Shown here piece after piece: positions 43,373-53,817 of a stretch of 64,000 nucleotides of DNA. The notes beneath the pieces were generated by a model. It had not been told where the DNA came from and did no database searches. It saw nothing but the letters and a program-made list of their open reading frames with translations. The first letter of the stretch is position 1; every line of letters begins with the position of its first letter. The stretch is from Salinivibrio costicola subsp. costicola ATCC 33508 = LMG 11651. GTDB taxonomy: Bacteria > Pseudomonadota > Gammaproteobacteria > Enterobacterales > Vibrionaceae. Location: NCBI GenBank assembly GCA_000565345.1, contig AQOF01000023.1, positions 27,944 to 91,943 of the forward strand, in the 5' to 3' direction. The position numbers and the translations under genes are program-made.

Positions 43373-44453
43373 GATGGGTCCTGTGGTGGGATAGAGGTTG
43401 GTTGCACCGCGACTTGCTGTGCTTCACGCGCATCTCGCGACGTGCTTCAGCCTCTTTGCGTGCCTTCGCATCTTCTGCTTCCCACTTATCATAGGCCTGA
43501 ACAATACGGGTAACCACTTGGTGGCGCACCACATCGTCGGCTTGGAAGAAGTGAAAGCTAATTTCATTCACGTCAGACAGCACTTCAATCGCATGGCGTA
43601 GCCCTGAGCGGGCATTGCGCGGTAAATCGACTTGGGTAACGTCACCGGTGATGACGGCCCGTGAATTAAAACCAATCCGAGTCAGGAACATTTTCATCTG
43701 CTCGACCGTGGTGTTTTGGCTTTCATCTAGGATGATAAAAGCATCATTCAAGGTTCGGCCACGCATATAAGCCAGCGGCGCTACCTCGATCACATTACGA
43801 TCAATCAGTTTTTCGACCCGCTCGAAACCGAGCATCTCAAACAAGGCATCGTAGAGTGGACGCAAGTAAGGATCGACTTTCTGGCTGAGATCGCCAGGTA
43901 AAAAGCCTAACTTTTCACCCGCCTCAACCGCTGGACGTGTTAACAAAATCCGACGAATCTCTTGGCGTTCCAGCGCGTCTACCGCAGCTGCGACGGCGAG
44001 GTAGGTTTTACCTGTGCCCGCCGGACCAATGCCAAAAGTAATGTCATGATTGACCATATTGGCGATGTATTGCGCCTGATTTGGCGTGCGCGGTTTAATC
44101 ACCCCTTTTTTGGTCTTGATGTTAATCTCTTTACCGTAAGGGATGCTCGATTCGGTGTTCTGTTCTAACACGCCAGACTCTTTGATCGCCAAATGAATGG
44201 CTTCGGGCTCAATGTCGGGCGAACTGCCACGCACGGGGGCCGTATCCACATACAGCCGCTTTAAGATGTCGACGGCGGCGTTGGCGGTGTGAGGTTTGCC
44301 CATCACCGTAAAGGCATTATGGCGGTGGCTAATTTCAACACCCAAGCGGCGCTCTAGTTGTTTGATATTATCGTCAAACGGGCCACATAAGTTGGCAAGA
44401 CGGGTGTTGTCGGCAGGTTCTAATGTAAGGTCAAGAGAGATGATTTTAGACAA
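43369..44453 (-). CDS. ybeZ: PhoH-like ATPase YbeZ, one frameshift near the C-terminus
   Basis: Cytoplasmic ATPase partner of YbeY. Walker A is [17 protein letters not shown] near residue 140; Walker B is [11 protein letters not shown]. The frame breaks near 43431 after ARREMR, where one base is missing; the other frame ends [18 protein letters not shown] with a TGA at 43369-43371 that overlaps the ybeY ATG, exactly the coupling expected. Repaired length is about 361 residues. First gene of ybeZ-ybeY-corC-lnt, 54 nt after miaB. Confidence 0.95.
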
Positions 44454-44507
44454 GATTATCCTCGCTTTCGGCGCCGGTCACCCGACGCCGTTGAATTGAT
44501 GAACGCG

Positions 44508-45931
44508 TTATGGCGTGTATACACCAACACCAAGCTCGTTTTCGTTGCGCGTCTTCGCCATGATTTCGGTTGGCGAGACGGCGACACGCAAGTCCATATC
44601 TTTTTCGGTACGAACCAGCTCACCGCGGAGCGAGTTTGGCATCACTTCAGTAATTTTTACGTCAACAAATTGGCCAATCAAATCGACAGAGCCTTCAAAG
44701 TTGACCACTCGGTTATTCTCAGTACGGCCACGCAGCTCCATAAGATTCTTACGCGATGGCCCTTCGACTAAGATACGTTGTTCGGTTTCTAGCATCATAC
44801 GTGAATAGCGCATCGCTTGGCTGTTCACTTGCTGCTGCAAACGGTACAGGCGTTCTTTTTTCACTTGCTCTGGTGTGTCGTCAGGCATATCTGCCGCTGG
44901 CGTCCCTGGGCGAGGTGAATACACAAAGCTGAAGCTCATATCAAAGTCGATATCGGTAATCAGCTTCATGGTCGCTTCAAAGTCTTGCTCGGTTTCTCCC
45001 GGGAAGCCGACGATAAAGTCTGAGCTGATGGTGATATCGGGACGTGCCTGACGCAACTTACGGATCTTAGATTTGTACTCAATCGCCGTGTGCGGGCGTT
45101 TCATCATGGTCAAGATTCGATCAGAGCCACTTTGTACCGGCAAGTGCAAAAAGCTCACCACTTCTGGCGTATCACGATACACCTCAATGATATCATCGGT
45201 AAACTCAACCGGATGACTGGTGGTGTAGCGAATGCGATCAATACCATCGATAGCGGCGACATAGCGCAGTAAGTCAGCAAAAGTACAGATGTCGCCATCA
45301 TGGGTCTCACCGCGATAGGCATTCACATTCTGGCCTAGCAGGTTTACCTCACGCACACCTTGCTCGGCAAGCTGGGCAATTTCGAACAGCACATCGTCGA
45401 GTGGACGGCTCACTTCTTCGCCGCGCGTATACGGCACAACACAGAACGTACAGTATTTCGAGCAGCCTTCCATAATGGAGACAAACGCTGTCGCGCCATC
45501 GGCACGCGGCTCAGGCAGACTGTCAAACTTCTCAATTTCTGGGAAGGTAATGTCCATCACTGTGCCGCTATCGCCACGTGATTGTTTTATCATTTCAGGC
45601 AGGCGATGTAGCGTTTGGGGGCCAAAAATGACGTCCACATAAGGCGCACGCTCGCGGATGTGATCGCCTTCTTGGGTTGCCACACAACCACCAACGCCGA
45701 TCACCAGCTCTGGATTCTTGTCTTTGAGTGTTTTCCAACGCCCCAGTTGGTGGAATACCTTTTCTTGTGCTTTTTCACGAATTGAACAGGTATTGAGGAG
45801 GAGAACATCTGCGTCTTCTGGTTGTTCGGTCAGCTCATAGCCACCGGCAGAATTTAGCAGATCTGCCATCTTGGATGAGTCATACTCATTCATTTGGCAA
45901 CCCCAGGTTTGATCAGCAGTTTCTTAGCCAT
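44508..45931 (-). CDS. miaB: tRNA-2-methylthio-N6-dimethylallyladenosine synthase, one frameshift
   Basis: Radical SAM methylthiotransferase modifying A37 of tRNAs reading UNN codons. The start at 45929-45931 reads MAKKLLIK, then the frame breaks near 45909, where one A of an A4 run is missing; restored [18 protein letters not shown] carries the first auxiliary cysteine. Others are in NTCSIREKA and VGGCVATQ; the radical SAM motif is [13 protein letters not shown] domain ends the protein. Repaired length is 474 residues. Diverges from ubiF. Confidence 0.97.
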
Positions 45932-46213
45932 GTAACTTCACGCTCATTATTAATCTTATGGTCGACATTACCCTTTCAAGCTGTATGGTTTTTAATCAGT
46001 CAATCAGCTTGGCAAGCCGCGTATTGTACTGCTTTCCTATATCGCTGACCAGATCACAGGCTGGGAGAAATGGTGTCAATCTGGTTAAGTGATTGAGCCG
46101 ACGCCGCAAAACGAGATCGGAAAAGCGAATTTGCCCCCACTTTGATCGGATTGATATCGAATTCTCGTTTACCTTCAGTAGAATGCTGGCATTAACGGGA
46201 CAAAGAGACAGTC

Positions 46214-47374
46214 ATGAATCAATTTGAAATTATTATTGTCGGCGGTGGCATGGTCGGTGCCGCTGTCGCATTAGGACTTGCCCGCCAAGGTCGGCAGGTG
46301 GCATTGATAGAACGCCAAGAACCGGATCCTTTCCATGCGTCACAACCGATGGATTTACGGGTGTCTGCGATATCTCATGCGTCTGTCAGTTTGCTTCAAG
46401 ACTTAGGCGCATGGGCCGACATTGAAGCCATGCGAGTCTGTCCCTATCGACGATTAGAAACCTGGGAAGCAGAAGACAGCCGTGTGTGTTTCAGTGCCGA
46501 CCAACTCGAATTACCACAGTTAGGATATATGGTCGAGAACCGCTTGATTCAACTCGGCTTGTGGCAACAGTTTGCTCGTTTTGACAATTTGCACCTTGTC
46601 TCACCGGCCTCTATCACGGGTATGACGCAGGCGGGCGGTCTGCATCAACTCCAATTAGACAGTGGCGAAACACTAGAAGCGCCCTGGTTGATTGGTGCCG
46701 ACGGTGCCCACTCGAAAGTGCGAGATTACGCGCAAATCGGTCTTACCAGCTGGGATTATCGTCAGCATTGCATGTTAATTCATGTCGAAACGGCCGCGCC
46801 CCAACAAGATATTACCTGGCAGCAATTCTTTCCCTCAGGGCCGCGGTCATTACTGCCATTGTGCGGCAACAATGCCTCATTAGTGTGGTATGACAGCCCG
46901 GCGCGAGTTCAACAGTTGTGTCAGCTCAATGCTGAGCAGCTTAAAGCCGAGATAGTGAGCCATTTCCCACCACAAGTGGGTGATGTCACCCCCATCAACT
47001 GGGGCGCATTTCCGCTAACGCGTCGTCATGCCCAGCAATACCATCGTAACGGCGTAGTAGTCATAGGAGATGCCGCCCACACCATTAACCCGCTCGCGGG
47101 GCAAGGGGTGAACTTAGGCTTCAAAGACGTGAGCGCGTTGCTGGATGCCTGTGCCGATGCAGGCGCACAATGGCAAGCCGAGTCAACGTTAGCGGCGTAC
47201 GAAAAAGCACGCCGTACGGATAACATGATGATGCAAACCGGGATGGATGTGTTTTATGCCGCGTTTAGTAACCGAATCACGCCTTTAAAACTGGCACGTA
47301 ATGCGGTGTTTAAACTGGCTGAACACAGCGGCCCGGTGAAAAAACATGTATTGAAGTATGCGTTAGGCTTGTAG
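46214..47374 (+). CDS. ubiF: 2-octaprenyl-3-methyl-6-methoxy-1,4-benzoquinol hydroxylase (UbiF-type)
   Basis: FAD monooxygenase of ubiquinone synthesis. 386 residues with FAD motifs IIVGGGMVGAAVALGLARQG (residues 7-26), IGADGAHSKVRD and VIGDAAHTINPLAGQGVNLG. UbiF, UbiH and UbiI are close paralogues; position divergent from miaB and beside tRNA-Gln/tRNA-Met is the E. coli ubiF arrangement, which favours UbiF. ATG 46214 follows a weak purine site. Confidence 0.88.
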   Translation: MNQFEIIIVGGGMVGAAVALGLARQGRQVALIERQEPDPFHASQPMDLRVSAISHASVSLLQDLGAWADIEAMRVCPYRRLETWEAEDSRVCFSADQLELPQLGYMVENRLIQLGLWQQFARFDNLHLVSPASITGMTQAGGLHQLQLDSGETLEAPWLIGADGAHSKVRDYAQIGLTSWDYRQHCMLIHVETAAPQQDITWQQFFPSGPRSLLPLCGNNASLVWYDSPARVQQLCQLNAEQLKAEIVSHFPPQVGDVTPINWGAFPLTRRHAQQYHRNGVVVIGDAAHTINPLAGQGVNLGFKDVSALLDACADAGAQWQAESTLAAYEKARRTDNMMMQTGMDVFYAAFSNRITPLKLARNAVFKLAEHSGPVKKHVLKYALGL

Positions 47375-47383
47375 ATAAACGCA

Positions 47384-47411
47384 AAAAAGCCCACATGGTG
47401 TGGGCTTTTTA
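47384..47411. terminator. Bidirectional terminator after ubiF
   Basis: Stem AAAAAGCCCACA / TGTGGGCTTTTT with loop TGG. It closes ubiF on the plus strand and the tRNA operon on the minus strand. Confidence 0.9.
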
Positions 47412-47414
47412 ATA

Positions 47415-47489
47415 TGGCTGGGGTACCAGGATTCGAACCTGGGAATGACGAGATCAAAACCCGTTGCCTTACCGCTTGGCGATACCCCA
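47415..47489 (-). tRNA. tRNA-Gln (anticodon TTG)
   Basis: 75 nt including an encoded CCA. Acceptor TGGGGTA pairs with TACCCCA; anticodon loop TTTTGAT on stem ACGGG/CTCGT gives TTG; T arm GGTTCGAATCC is standard. Cotranscribed with the tRNA-Met upstream. Confidence 0.97.
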
Positions 47490-47542
47490 GTAGGTGTTAC
47501 CTAACCCGGCCATTTAAACATCATGCCGAATTATAAAATTAA

Positions 47543-47619
47543 TGGTGGCTACGACGGGATTCGAACCTGTGACCCCATCATTATGAGTGATGTGCTCTAA
47601 CCAACTGAGCTACGTAGCC
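47543..47619 (-). tRNA. tRNA-Met, elongator (anticodon CAT)
   Basis: 77 nt including an encoded CCA. Acceptor GGCTACG/CGTAGCC; anticodon loop CTCATAA. It matches E. coli elongator tRNA-Met by eye along its length and lacks the initiator features. Position next to tRNA-Gln, miaB and ubiF recalls the enteric metT/glnV cluster. Confidence 0.97.
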
Positions 47620-47653
47620 ACTCTGTCAGGCATAGTGCCTTAAGACGCTGCGA

Positions 47654-47682
47654 ATTATGCGGATCTGGGCGAAAGTCGTCAA
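47654..47682 (-). promoter_or_regulatory. Sigma-70 promoter of the tRNA-Met/tRNA-Gln operon
   Basis: Minus strand: TTGACG (47677-47682), 17-nt spacer, CATAAT (47654-47659), followed by a GC-containing discriminator (TCGCAGCG) typical of stable RNA promoters. The expected start lies about 28 nt before the mature tRNA-Met 5' end. Confidence 0.75.
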
Positions 47683-47801
47683 GGTCTCGTTATTGTTTTT
47701 TTTGTGATTTTGCATTCATTGGCTGCAATAATTCGCCATTTTGAACAATTTAACGGCAAAGCCTACCGAGTAGGTGGCGGAGAACGTTGAATGATGGGAA
47801 T

Positions 47802-47825
47802 AAAAAAACCAGCCCGGGGGCTGGT
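47802..47825 (-). terminator. Terminator of pth-ychF
   Basis: Minus-strand stem ACCAGCCC / GGGCTGGT followed by seven T residues, about 60 nt after the ychF stop. Confidence 0.88.
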
Positions 47826-47884
47826 CTAAATATCAATAGGATGGGGTCTCGACAACGCACCCTAAAGCATAACGTATGTGCGTA

Positions 47885-48976
47885 TTAAACGTTGAAACGG
47901 AAGTGAATCACATCGCCATCTTTAACGATATATTCTTTCCCTTCCAAGCGCCATTTACCGGCATCTTTGGCGCCGTTTTCACCATTGTTAGCGATATAAT
48001 CATCATAGCCAACCACTTCGGCACGAATAAAGCCTTTTTCAAAGTCGGTATGGATTTTACCCGCCGCCTGTGGCGCGGTCGAGCCAATCGGCACTGTCCA
48101 AGCACGTACTTCTTTCACGCCTGCGGTAAAATAGGTGTGCAGAGTGAGTAGCTCGTAACCGGCGCGAATCACGCGGTTTAGGCCAGGCTCTTCAAGGCCC
48201 ATCTCATCTAAGAACGCCGCCGCTTCTTCGGCATCTAGCTCGGCAATCTCGCCTTCGATTTCCGCACACACGGCCACCACGGTTGCGTCTTCTTGGGCGG
48301 CAATTTCACGCACTTTGTCGAGGTACGGGTTGTTTTCAAAACCATCATCATTGACATTGGCAATGTACATGGTCGGCTTAAGCGTCAAAAAGTTAAGGTA
48401 TTGTACTGCTGCGGCTTCTTCTTTGCTCAGTTCGACCGAGCGCAACATCTTGCCTTCTTCTAGGACGGGGAGCAGTTTTTCAAGCACGGTTAGCTCAAAT
48501 TTGGCATCTTTATCGCCACCTTTGGCTTTTTTGGCGTTGCGCTGCATCGCACGCTCACAGCTTTCAAGATCAGCCAGCGCAAGCTCGGTGTTAATCACGT
48601 CGATATCATCAGCCGGATCCACTTTACCAGCCACGTGAACGATATTGTCATTCTCAAAACAACGTACCACATGACCAATCGCATCGGTTTCACGGATGTT
48701 CGCTAGGAACTTGTTCCCTAAACCTTCACCGCGCGATGCGCCGGCAACTAAGCCGGCGATGTCAACGAACTCCATCGTGGTGGGGAGCACTTTCTGTGGA
48801 TTGACAATTTTCGCCAGCGCATCCAAGCGTAGATCAGGGACAGGGACCACGCCCGTATTGGGTTCAATCGTACAAAATGGAAAGTTAGCCGCATCAATGC
48901 CGGCCTTGGTCAGTGCATTAAACAGAGTGGATTTGCCTACGTTTGGTAGACCCACGATGCCACATTTAAAACCCAT
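47885..48976 (-). CDS. ychF: Redox-regulated ATPase YchF (Obg family)
   Basis: P-loop NTPase that prefers ATP and associates with ribosomes. 363 residues: Walker [16 protein letters not shown] (residues 8-22), switch region [19 protein letters not shown], the altered specificity motif in the NVND region, and a C-terminal TGS domain ([20 protein letters not shown] ... VIHFRF). It follows pth by 24 nt in the usual pth-ychF pair. Confidence 0.98.
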   Translation of the reverse strand: MGFKCGIVGLPNVGKSTLFNALTKAGIDAANFPFCTIEPNTGVVPVPDLRLDALAKIVNPQKVLPTTMEFVDIAGLVAGASRGEGLGNKFLANIRETDAIGHVVRCFENDNIVHVAGKVDPADDIDVINTELALADLESCERAMQRNAKKAKGGDKDAKFELTVLEKLLPVLEEGKMLRSVELSKEEAAAVQYLNFLTLKPTMYIANVNDDGFENNPYLDKVREIAAQEDATVVAVCAEIEGEIAELDAEEAAAFLDEMGLEEPGLNRVIRAGYELLTLHTYFTAGVKEVRAWTVPIGSTAPQAAGKIHTDFEKGFIRAEVVGYDDYIANNGENGAKDAGKWRLEGKEYIVKDGDVIHFRFNV

Positions 48977-49000
48977 GAGATGGTAACCCTTTAATCAAAA

Positions 49001-49591
49001 TTACTGTGCTTTGAAGGTATGTAGACGATTTTGCGCCTTGGCGAGATCATCTTTGAGCAGGATCTCGAGGCTGCGTACTGCCTCGTCAGTGGCCTGCTCT
49101 AGCAGGCTCTGCTCATTAGCGGGGGCTTTGGTAAGCACGTATCCCGCTACCTTATCCTTGTGACCCGGATGACCGATGCCTATCCGAAGCCGATAAAACG
49201 ATTTGTCATTTGCAAGTTTGCTAATGGTATCACGCAGGCCATTATGGCCACCGTGTCCACCACCTTGCTTAAACTTGGCCACACCGGGTGGTAAGTCTAG
49301 CTCGTCATGCGCCACCATGATGGCGTCGACGGGAATATTGTAAAAATTCGCCAGTGCTTGCACGGCCTTCCCGGACAAATTCATGTACGTGGTTGGGATC
49401 AACACACGGAGATCGTGTCCGTGGACATTGATACGGCCCGTCAAACCAAAGAATTTTTTTTCTTCTTTCAACGGCGCATTGTGGATCCGCGCAAGCTCTT
49501 GCACGACCCAAGCGCCCGCGTTATGGCGTGTTTGGGCATATTCTGGCCCTGGATTGGCCAATCCAACTAATAAGCGGATCTGATTACTCAC
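49001..49591 (-). CDS. pth: Peptidyl-tRNA hydrolase
   Basis: Releases tRNA from peptidyl-tRNA that drops off ribosomes. 196 residues; substrate and catalytic residues in [19 protein letters not shown] (His near 24), [10 protein letters not shown] (Asn) and HDELDLPPG (Asp). [12 protein letters not shown] is also present. Stands between prs and ychF. Confidence 0.98.
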   Translation of the reverse strand: MSNQIRLLVGLANPGPEYAQTRHNAGAWVVQELARIHNAPLKEEKKFFGLTGRINVHGHDLRVLIPTTYMNLSGKAVQALANFYNIPVDAIMVAHDELDLPPGVAKFKQGGGHGGHNGLRDTISKLANDKSFYRLRIGIGHPGHKDKVAGYVLTKAPANEQSLLEQATDEAVRSLEILLKDDLAKAQNRLHTFKAQ

Positions 49592-49711
49592 GACGTTTCT
49601 CGCTATCTATCTACTTATCGTAGCCGGTGAGCATCGAGCCCACGCAAAAAGGCGCCATATCCTACCATTGATATGGCTAAAGGATCGAGTCAGCCATTCA
49701 AAATGGGCAAT

Positions 49712-49743
49712 AAAAAAACACCCTGCACAAGGCAGGGTGTTTC
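49712..49743 (-). terminator. Terminator of lolB-ispE-prs
   Basis: Minus-strand stem AACACCCTG / CAGGGTGTT with loop and seven T residues, 22 nt after the prs stop. Confidence 0.9.
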
Positions 49744-49764
49744 TTGTCGGTCTATGACAATGCG

Positions 49765-50712
49765 TTAAGAATTAAACATTGCAGAGATCGACTCTTCATT
49801 ACTGATACGGCGAATCGCTTCTGCCAGCATGCCCGACAGTGTCAATTGAGACACACGCCCGGTTGCTTGAATTTCGGCGCTCAATGGTGTGGAGTCAGTG
49901 ACCACAATTTCATCAATGACGGACTCAGCGATATTCTTCGCTGCATCCCCCGAGAATACCGGATGCGTTGCATAGGCGAATACACGCTTAGCGCCACGGT
50001 TCTTCAGGGCTTCGGCGGCTTTACACAGGGTGCCACCGGTATCAATCATGTCATCAACAATGATGCAGTCACGGCCTTCAACGTCGCCAATCAAGTGCAT
50101 GACTTGCGACACGTTAGCACGTGGACGGCGCTTATCAATGATGGCAATGTCGGTGTCATCCAGTAGTTTGGCCGTCGCACGCGCTCGCACAACCCCGCCA
50201 ATATCAGGAGAAACGACCACTGGGTCTTCTAAATTTTTCGCCAGCATGTCTTCAAGCAGCACAGGGGTACCGAAGATATTATCAACAGGGACGTCGAAAA
50301 AGCCTTGAATTTGTTCTGCGTGGAGGTCCACAGTGAGTACGCGGTCAACGCCAACGTTAGAAAGGAAATCTGCAATAACTTTTGCGGTGATAGGAACACG
50401 GGAGGAGCGTACGCGGCGGTCTTGACGGGCATAACCAAAGTAGGGGATAACTGCGGTTATGCGGCCAGCCGACGCACGTCGGAACGCATCTATCATCACG
50501 ACCAATTCCATTAAGTTGTCATTGGTCGGTGCACAGGTAGATTGGATGACGAACACGTCACTACCGCGCACGTTCTCGTTAATCTGAACACACACTTCAC
50601 CGTCAGAAAAACGGCCAACAGTGGCGTCACCCAGTGACATGTAAAGACGGTTTGCGATACGTTGGGCGAGAACGGGTGTCGCGTTACCAGCGAACAGCTT
50701 CATATCAGGCAC
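49765..50712 (-). CDS. prs: Ribose-phosphate pyrophosphokinase
   Basis: Makes PRPP from ribose 5-phosphate and ATP for nucleotides, His and Trp. 315 residues from a GTG at 50710-50712 ([13 protein letters not shown]), with GAGG eight bases upstream; E. coli prs also starts GTG at the same residue. Motifs: [33 protein letters not shown] (flexible loop region) and the PRPP loop [12 protein letters not shown]. An upstream ATG would add 12 residues but has no homology support. Confidence 0.97.
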   Translation of the reverse strand: MPDMKLFAGNATPVLAQRIANRLYMSLGDATVGRFSDGEVCVQINENVRGSDVFVIQSTCAPTNDNLMELVVMIDAFRRASAGRITAVIPYFGYARQDRRVRSSRVPITAKVIADFLSNVGVDRVLTVDLHAEQIQGFFDVPVDNIFGTPVLLEDMLAKNLEDPVVVSPDIGGVVRARATAKLLDDTDIAIIDKRRPRANVSQVMHLIGDVEGRDCIIVDDMIDTGGTLCKAAEALKNRGAKRVFAYATHPVFSGDAAKNIAESVIDEIVVTDSTPLSAEIQATGRVSQLTLSGMLAEAIRRISNEESISAMFNS

Positions 50713-50744
50713 GGTGGAAACCTCGGGTTGCATCCATTTAATAG

Positions 50745-51602
50745 TCACTGGCTCACAGTGTGTTGCTGTCGTGCATCGAGTAGGGGCGATCGGTTCAACC
50801 CTCGTGCAACAAACCCTGTCAGCCAGTTAGGCATAGTGTCGAGTGTGTTCTGGGCATCATGTGCGGTATCAAACTCGGCAAACACGCACGCGCCTGTCCC
50901 AGTCATCCTAGACGGCGCATATTCTAGCAGCCACGAAACAGCCTTATCAACCTCGGGGAATTGTTTACGGGCTATCTTTTCGCAATCGTTTTCGTGTTTT
51001 TGTGTCATTAGCTCAGAAACTGTGCGCTTTGGCGTACTTCTTTGCAAGTCTGGATGAGTAAAAATTGCAGCGGTCGAAATAGACACATCTGGCTTAACCA
51101 CCAAGTAATATTTCTCATCAGGCATACAGACGTCAATTTTTCGCCAACGCCTTTCCGCCAACGCCGCATGACCGTGAATGAAAATAGGCACGTCAGCCCC
51201 CAAGCCTAGGCCAATGTTTGCCAGTGTAGTCTGGCTCACCTGGGTTTGCCATAAATGATTCAACGCCACCAAGGTCGTGGCTGCATCTGATGAGCCTCCG
51301 CCCAGCCCGCCGCCCATGGGCAAATGTTTTTCCAGATGAATATCTGCGCCTTGTGAGCATCCGGTATGATTTTGCAGCGCCTTGGCGGCTTTGATAATCA
51401 GATTGTCTTTCTCATCGACGCCGTCAATGGCGGGGCTAAGGTTGATCGTGCCGCTGTGATTAGGCGTAATAGCCAAGGTGTCGCCGTGATCTAAAAACTG
51501 AAACAAGGTTTGCAGTTCGTGATAACCATTAGCTTGGCGTCCATTGATATAAAGAAATAAGTTAAGTTTCGCTGGCGCTGGCCAGTAGGTTGTTTCAGTC
51601 AT
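50745..51602 (-). CDS. ispE: 4-diphosphocytidyl-2-C-methyl-D-erythritol kinase
   Basis: GHMP kinase of the non-mevalonate isoprenoid pathway. 285 residues; N-terminal [13 protein letters not shown] with the catalytic Lys, ATP loop [20 protein letters not shown] near residue 95, and a C-terminal [14 protein letters not shown] motif. It overlaps lolB by 8 nt and is followed by prs. Confidence 0.97.
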   Translation of the reverse strand: MTETTYWPAPAKLNLFLYINGRQANGYHELQTLFQFLDHGDTLAITPNHSGTINLSPAIDGVDEKDNLIIKAAKALQNHTGCSQGADIHLEKHLPMGGGLGGGSSDAATTLVALNHLWQTQVSQTTLANIGLGLGADVPIFIHGHAALAERRWRKIDVCMPDEKYYLVVKPDVSISTAAIFTHPDLQRSTPKRTVSELMTQKHENDCEKIARKQFPEVDKAVSWLLEYAPSRMTGTGACVFAEFDTAHDAQNTLDTMPNWLTGFVARGLNRSPLLDARQQHTVSQ

Positions 51603-52269
51603 TATCGAGTGTCCAAGTAGAAATCATCAGTTTGATCGTTTGCTGGTCGTTACTGAGCGTGATTCGAGTTGGAAGCGCAGGCTGGGTCTCGGCGCTGTAG
51701 CCTTGATAATCGATATCCCAACCTTGTGTGTCGTCGAGGGCGGCCAAGCGGTTATCGGGGCCGAGTGAAAAGCGGTCTTGTGCGCGTGGTAGGCCAATCA
51801 ACCAAGGGGCAAGCGCGTCAACGGGTAAATGGGCGCCGGTCAAATAGGCGATCAAACGGGCTGGATTAGGGTCTTGGTATTGCTTGCCCTGATCATCAAC
51901 CAAGGTCGCACCTTGCGCATTCATGGTTAGAGACAACAGGGTGGTTCCCAAAAAATTCGTTAGCCGCAGTGTCGATTCAGTCGGAGAATGGCGCCAGTAA
52001 AGGTTGGCAGAAAAGCGCGTATCTGGTGCGATAAAAGCCACCTTACCGCGTGCGGTATAACTGTCTATGGTCTCAAGCGATGCGCGATGCGTTTGCCATT
52101 CTGTGGTAGGAGCCGGCGCCGTTGCACAGCCAGAGAGCACGGCAAAGACGACCGTCAACATACTGATTCGTATACAAGAGAAATCAGCGCGTATACAAGG
52201 GAAGCCAGTGCGCATAAAAGAGAAACCAGCGCGTATACAAGAGAAAACAGTACGTATACAGGAGAACAT
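51595..52269 (-). CDS. lolB: LolB outer-membrane lipoprotein receptor with repeat-expanded N-terminus
   Basis: Accepts lipoproteins from LolA and inserts them in the outer membrane. The mature domain is ordinary ([43 protein letters not shown]). The lipobox VLSGC follows MLTVVFA. Ahead of it are five heptads of the form FSCIRxx encoded by 21-bp repeats, starting at ATG 52267-52269, giving a signal peptide of about 47 residues rather than about 20. The ATG at 52159-52161 and another within repeat 3 have no ribosome site because the repeats are pyrimidine-rich; AAAGGA lies 12 nt before 52269, so the long form is favoured. First gene of lolB-ispE-prs. Confidence 0.92.
   Translation of the reverse strand: MFSCIRTVFSCIRAGFSFMRTGFPCIRADFSCIRISMLTVVFAVLSGCATAPAPTTEWQTHRASLETIDSYTARGKVAFIAPDTRFSANLYWRHSPTESTLRLTNFLGTTLLSLTMNAQGATLVDDQGKQYQDPNPARLIAYLTGAHLPVDALAPWLIGLPRAQDRFSLGPDNRLAALDDTQGWDIDYQGYSAETQPALPTRITLSNDQQTIKLMISTWTLDND
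52162..52266 (-). repeat. Five 21-bp tandem repeats at the 5' end of lolB
   Basis: Five exact-length units on the minus strand of consensus TTCTCTTGTATACGCGCTGG plus one base. Units 1, 2, 4 and 5 contain the palindrome GTATAC; unit 3 has TTATGC instead. Each encodes F-S/P-C/F-I/M-R plus two variable residues. The divergence is mostly at the last six bases and third codon positions, so copies are not brand new. Confidence 0.93.
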
Positions 52270-52546
52270 GAAAGCGAGTATCCTTTTATAACGTCAACAG
52301 ACAGTGATCAGCATTTGGCATTACTTTGCCATAAGCGCCGAGGTGAGAGAAGTCAGTTAGGCACTTAGCCGTGCGGGAGGAAAGAATGGGTATAGTTGTT
52401 GTTGGCCAGTCTGTCATCAATCTCGTGAGGCTTCACATTTCCGCACCACGAAAATACTGCGATACAATGTTCGCTTTAATTCACGGGGGGCATCAAGTAA
52501 AATCCCCCGCTCCAATCCTTACTGGTGCTGTCGGTAACAACGCTTC

Positions 52547-53806
52547 ATGAGCCTGTTAGTTCTCGGAATCAATCACAAAACGGCCCCCGTCGAGCTGCGG
52601 GAAAAGGTCGCCTTTTCGCCGCAACAACTGGAGCAGGCGTTAGGGCAGCTTTCCGAGCATCCGCAGGTGCGCAGCTGTGTGATTGTCTCAACCTGCAATC
52701 GCACCGAAATCTACGCCGAGTTAAATCAACCTGGTGTCGGGGTCTTGGTTGAATGGCTCACACGCTTTCATCAACTCAGTGGCGAAAGTTTGATGGCAAG
52801 CATTTATTATCACGAGGAACAATCTGCGGTGAAGCATCTGATGCGTGTTGCCTGTGGGTTAGATTCTTTGGTGTTAGGTGAGCCGCAGATATTAGGCCAA
52901 GTTAAACAAGCGTACGCGAGTGCCAGTGATGCCGATATGATTTCCGGCTCGTTGGAAAAATTGTTCCACAAAACCTTTGCGGTGGCAAAACGGGTACGAA
53001 CCGAGACCGAAATTGGTGGCAACGCGGTATCTGTTGCATTTGCGGCCTGTACGTTGGCCCGCCAGATTTTTGAATCCTTAGCGGACGTCACCACATTGTT
53101 GGTTGGCGCGGGAGAAACGATTGAACTGGTTGCGAGACATTTGCATGAGCATCAATGCAGCCAAATTATCTTTGCGAACCGTACGCAATCGCGCGCTCAA
53201 TGTTTAGCTGAACAGTTTGATGCCAAAGTGATTGGCTTAGACGCGTTACCCGAGCAGCTTTGCCACGCCGATATCGTGATCAGTTCAACGGCGGCGCCCA
53301 TGCCTTTGATTGAAAAAGCGATGGTTGAAAAAGCCTTGAAACAGCGACGCCACCAACCCATGCTGTTAATCGATATCGCGGTACCACGAGACATAGACGA
53401 GAAAGTGGGCAACTTATCGGATGCTTATTTGTACAGTGTGGATGACTTACAATCTATCGTAGAGCACAATCGAGAACAACGAAAGTTGGCCGCGATCCAA
53501 GCAGAAGCCATTGTCACTGAAGAAAGCGCCGACTTTATGCGCTGGTTACGTTCACGCGAAGCGGTAGATAGCATCAAGCAATACCGGACACAGTCCGAAC
53601 ACATTAAACAGGCGGAGCTGGTGCAGAGTATTCAAGCCCTTGCCAATGGGGCTGACGCAGAAAGCGTATTACGCCAGCTTAGTAACCGCCTGACCAATAA
53701 ACTGATCCACCCTCCGACACAAGCGATGCAGCAGGCTGCCCAAAATGGTGAGCCCGATAAACTGGCCGTGATGCGTACGTGCTTGGGGCTGGACAGCGAC
53801 AACTAA
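52547..53806 (+). CDS. hemA: Glutamyl-tRNA reductase
   Basis: NADPH-dependent reduction of Glu-tRNA to glutamate-1-semialdehyde, entry to heme synthesis. 419 residues: [20 protein letters not shown], catalytic Cys in [12 protein letters not shown] near residue 50, NADPH-binding [17 protein letters not shown], and a C-terminal dimerisation helix region. It diverges from lolB and leads to prfA, prmC, sirB and kdsA. A TACAAT at 52463-52468 is a possible -10 but the -35 is weak. Confidence 0.97.
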   Translation: MSLLVLGINHKTAPVELREKVAFSPQQLEQALGQLSEHPQVRSCVIVSTCNRTEIYAELNQPGVGVLVEWLTRFHQLSGESLMASIYYHEEQSAVKHLMRVACGLDSLVLGEPQILGQVKQAYASASDADMISGSLEKLFHKTFAVAKRVRTETEIGGNAVSVAFAACTLARQIFESLADVTTLLVGAGETIELVARHLHEHQCSQIIFANRTQSRAQCLAEQFDAKVIGLDALPEQLCHADIVISSTAAPMPLIEKAMVEKALKQRRHQPMLLIDIAVPRDIDEKVGNLSDAYLYSVDDLQSIVEHNREQRKLAAIQAEAIVTEESADFMRWLRSREAVDSIKQYRTQSEHIKQAELVQSIQALANGADAESVLRQLSNRLTNKLIHPPTQAMQQAAQNGEPDKLAVMRTCLGLDSDN

Positions 53807-53817
53807 CGAAGAGATTT

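Noticed and set aside
47254..47457. Minus-strand open frame over the end of ubiF, the terminator and tRNA-Gln
   Set aside because: Antisense of ubiF plus tRNA sequence; the SFPGSNPGTP stretch comes from the tRNA T arm.
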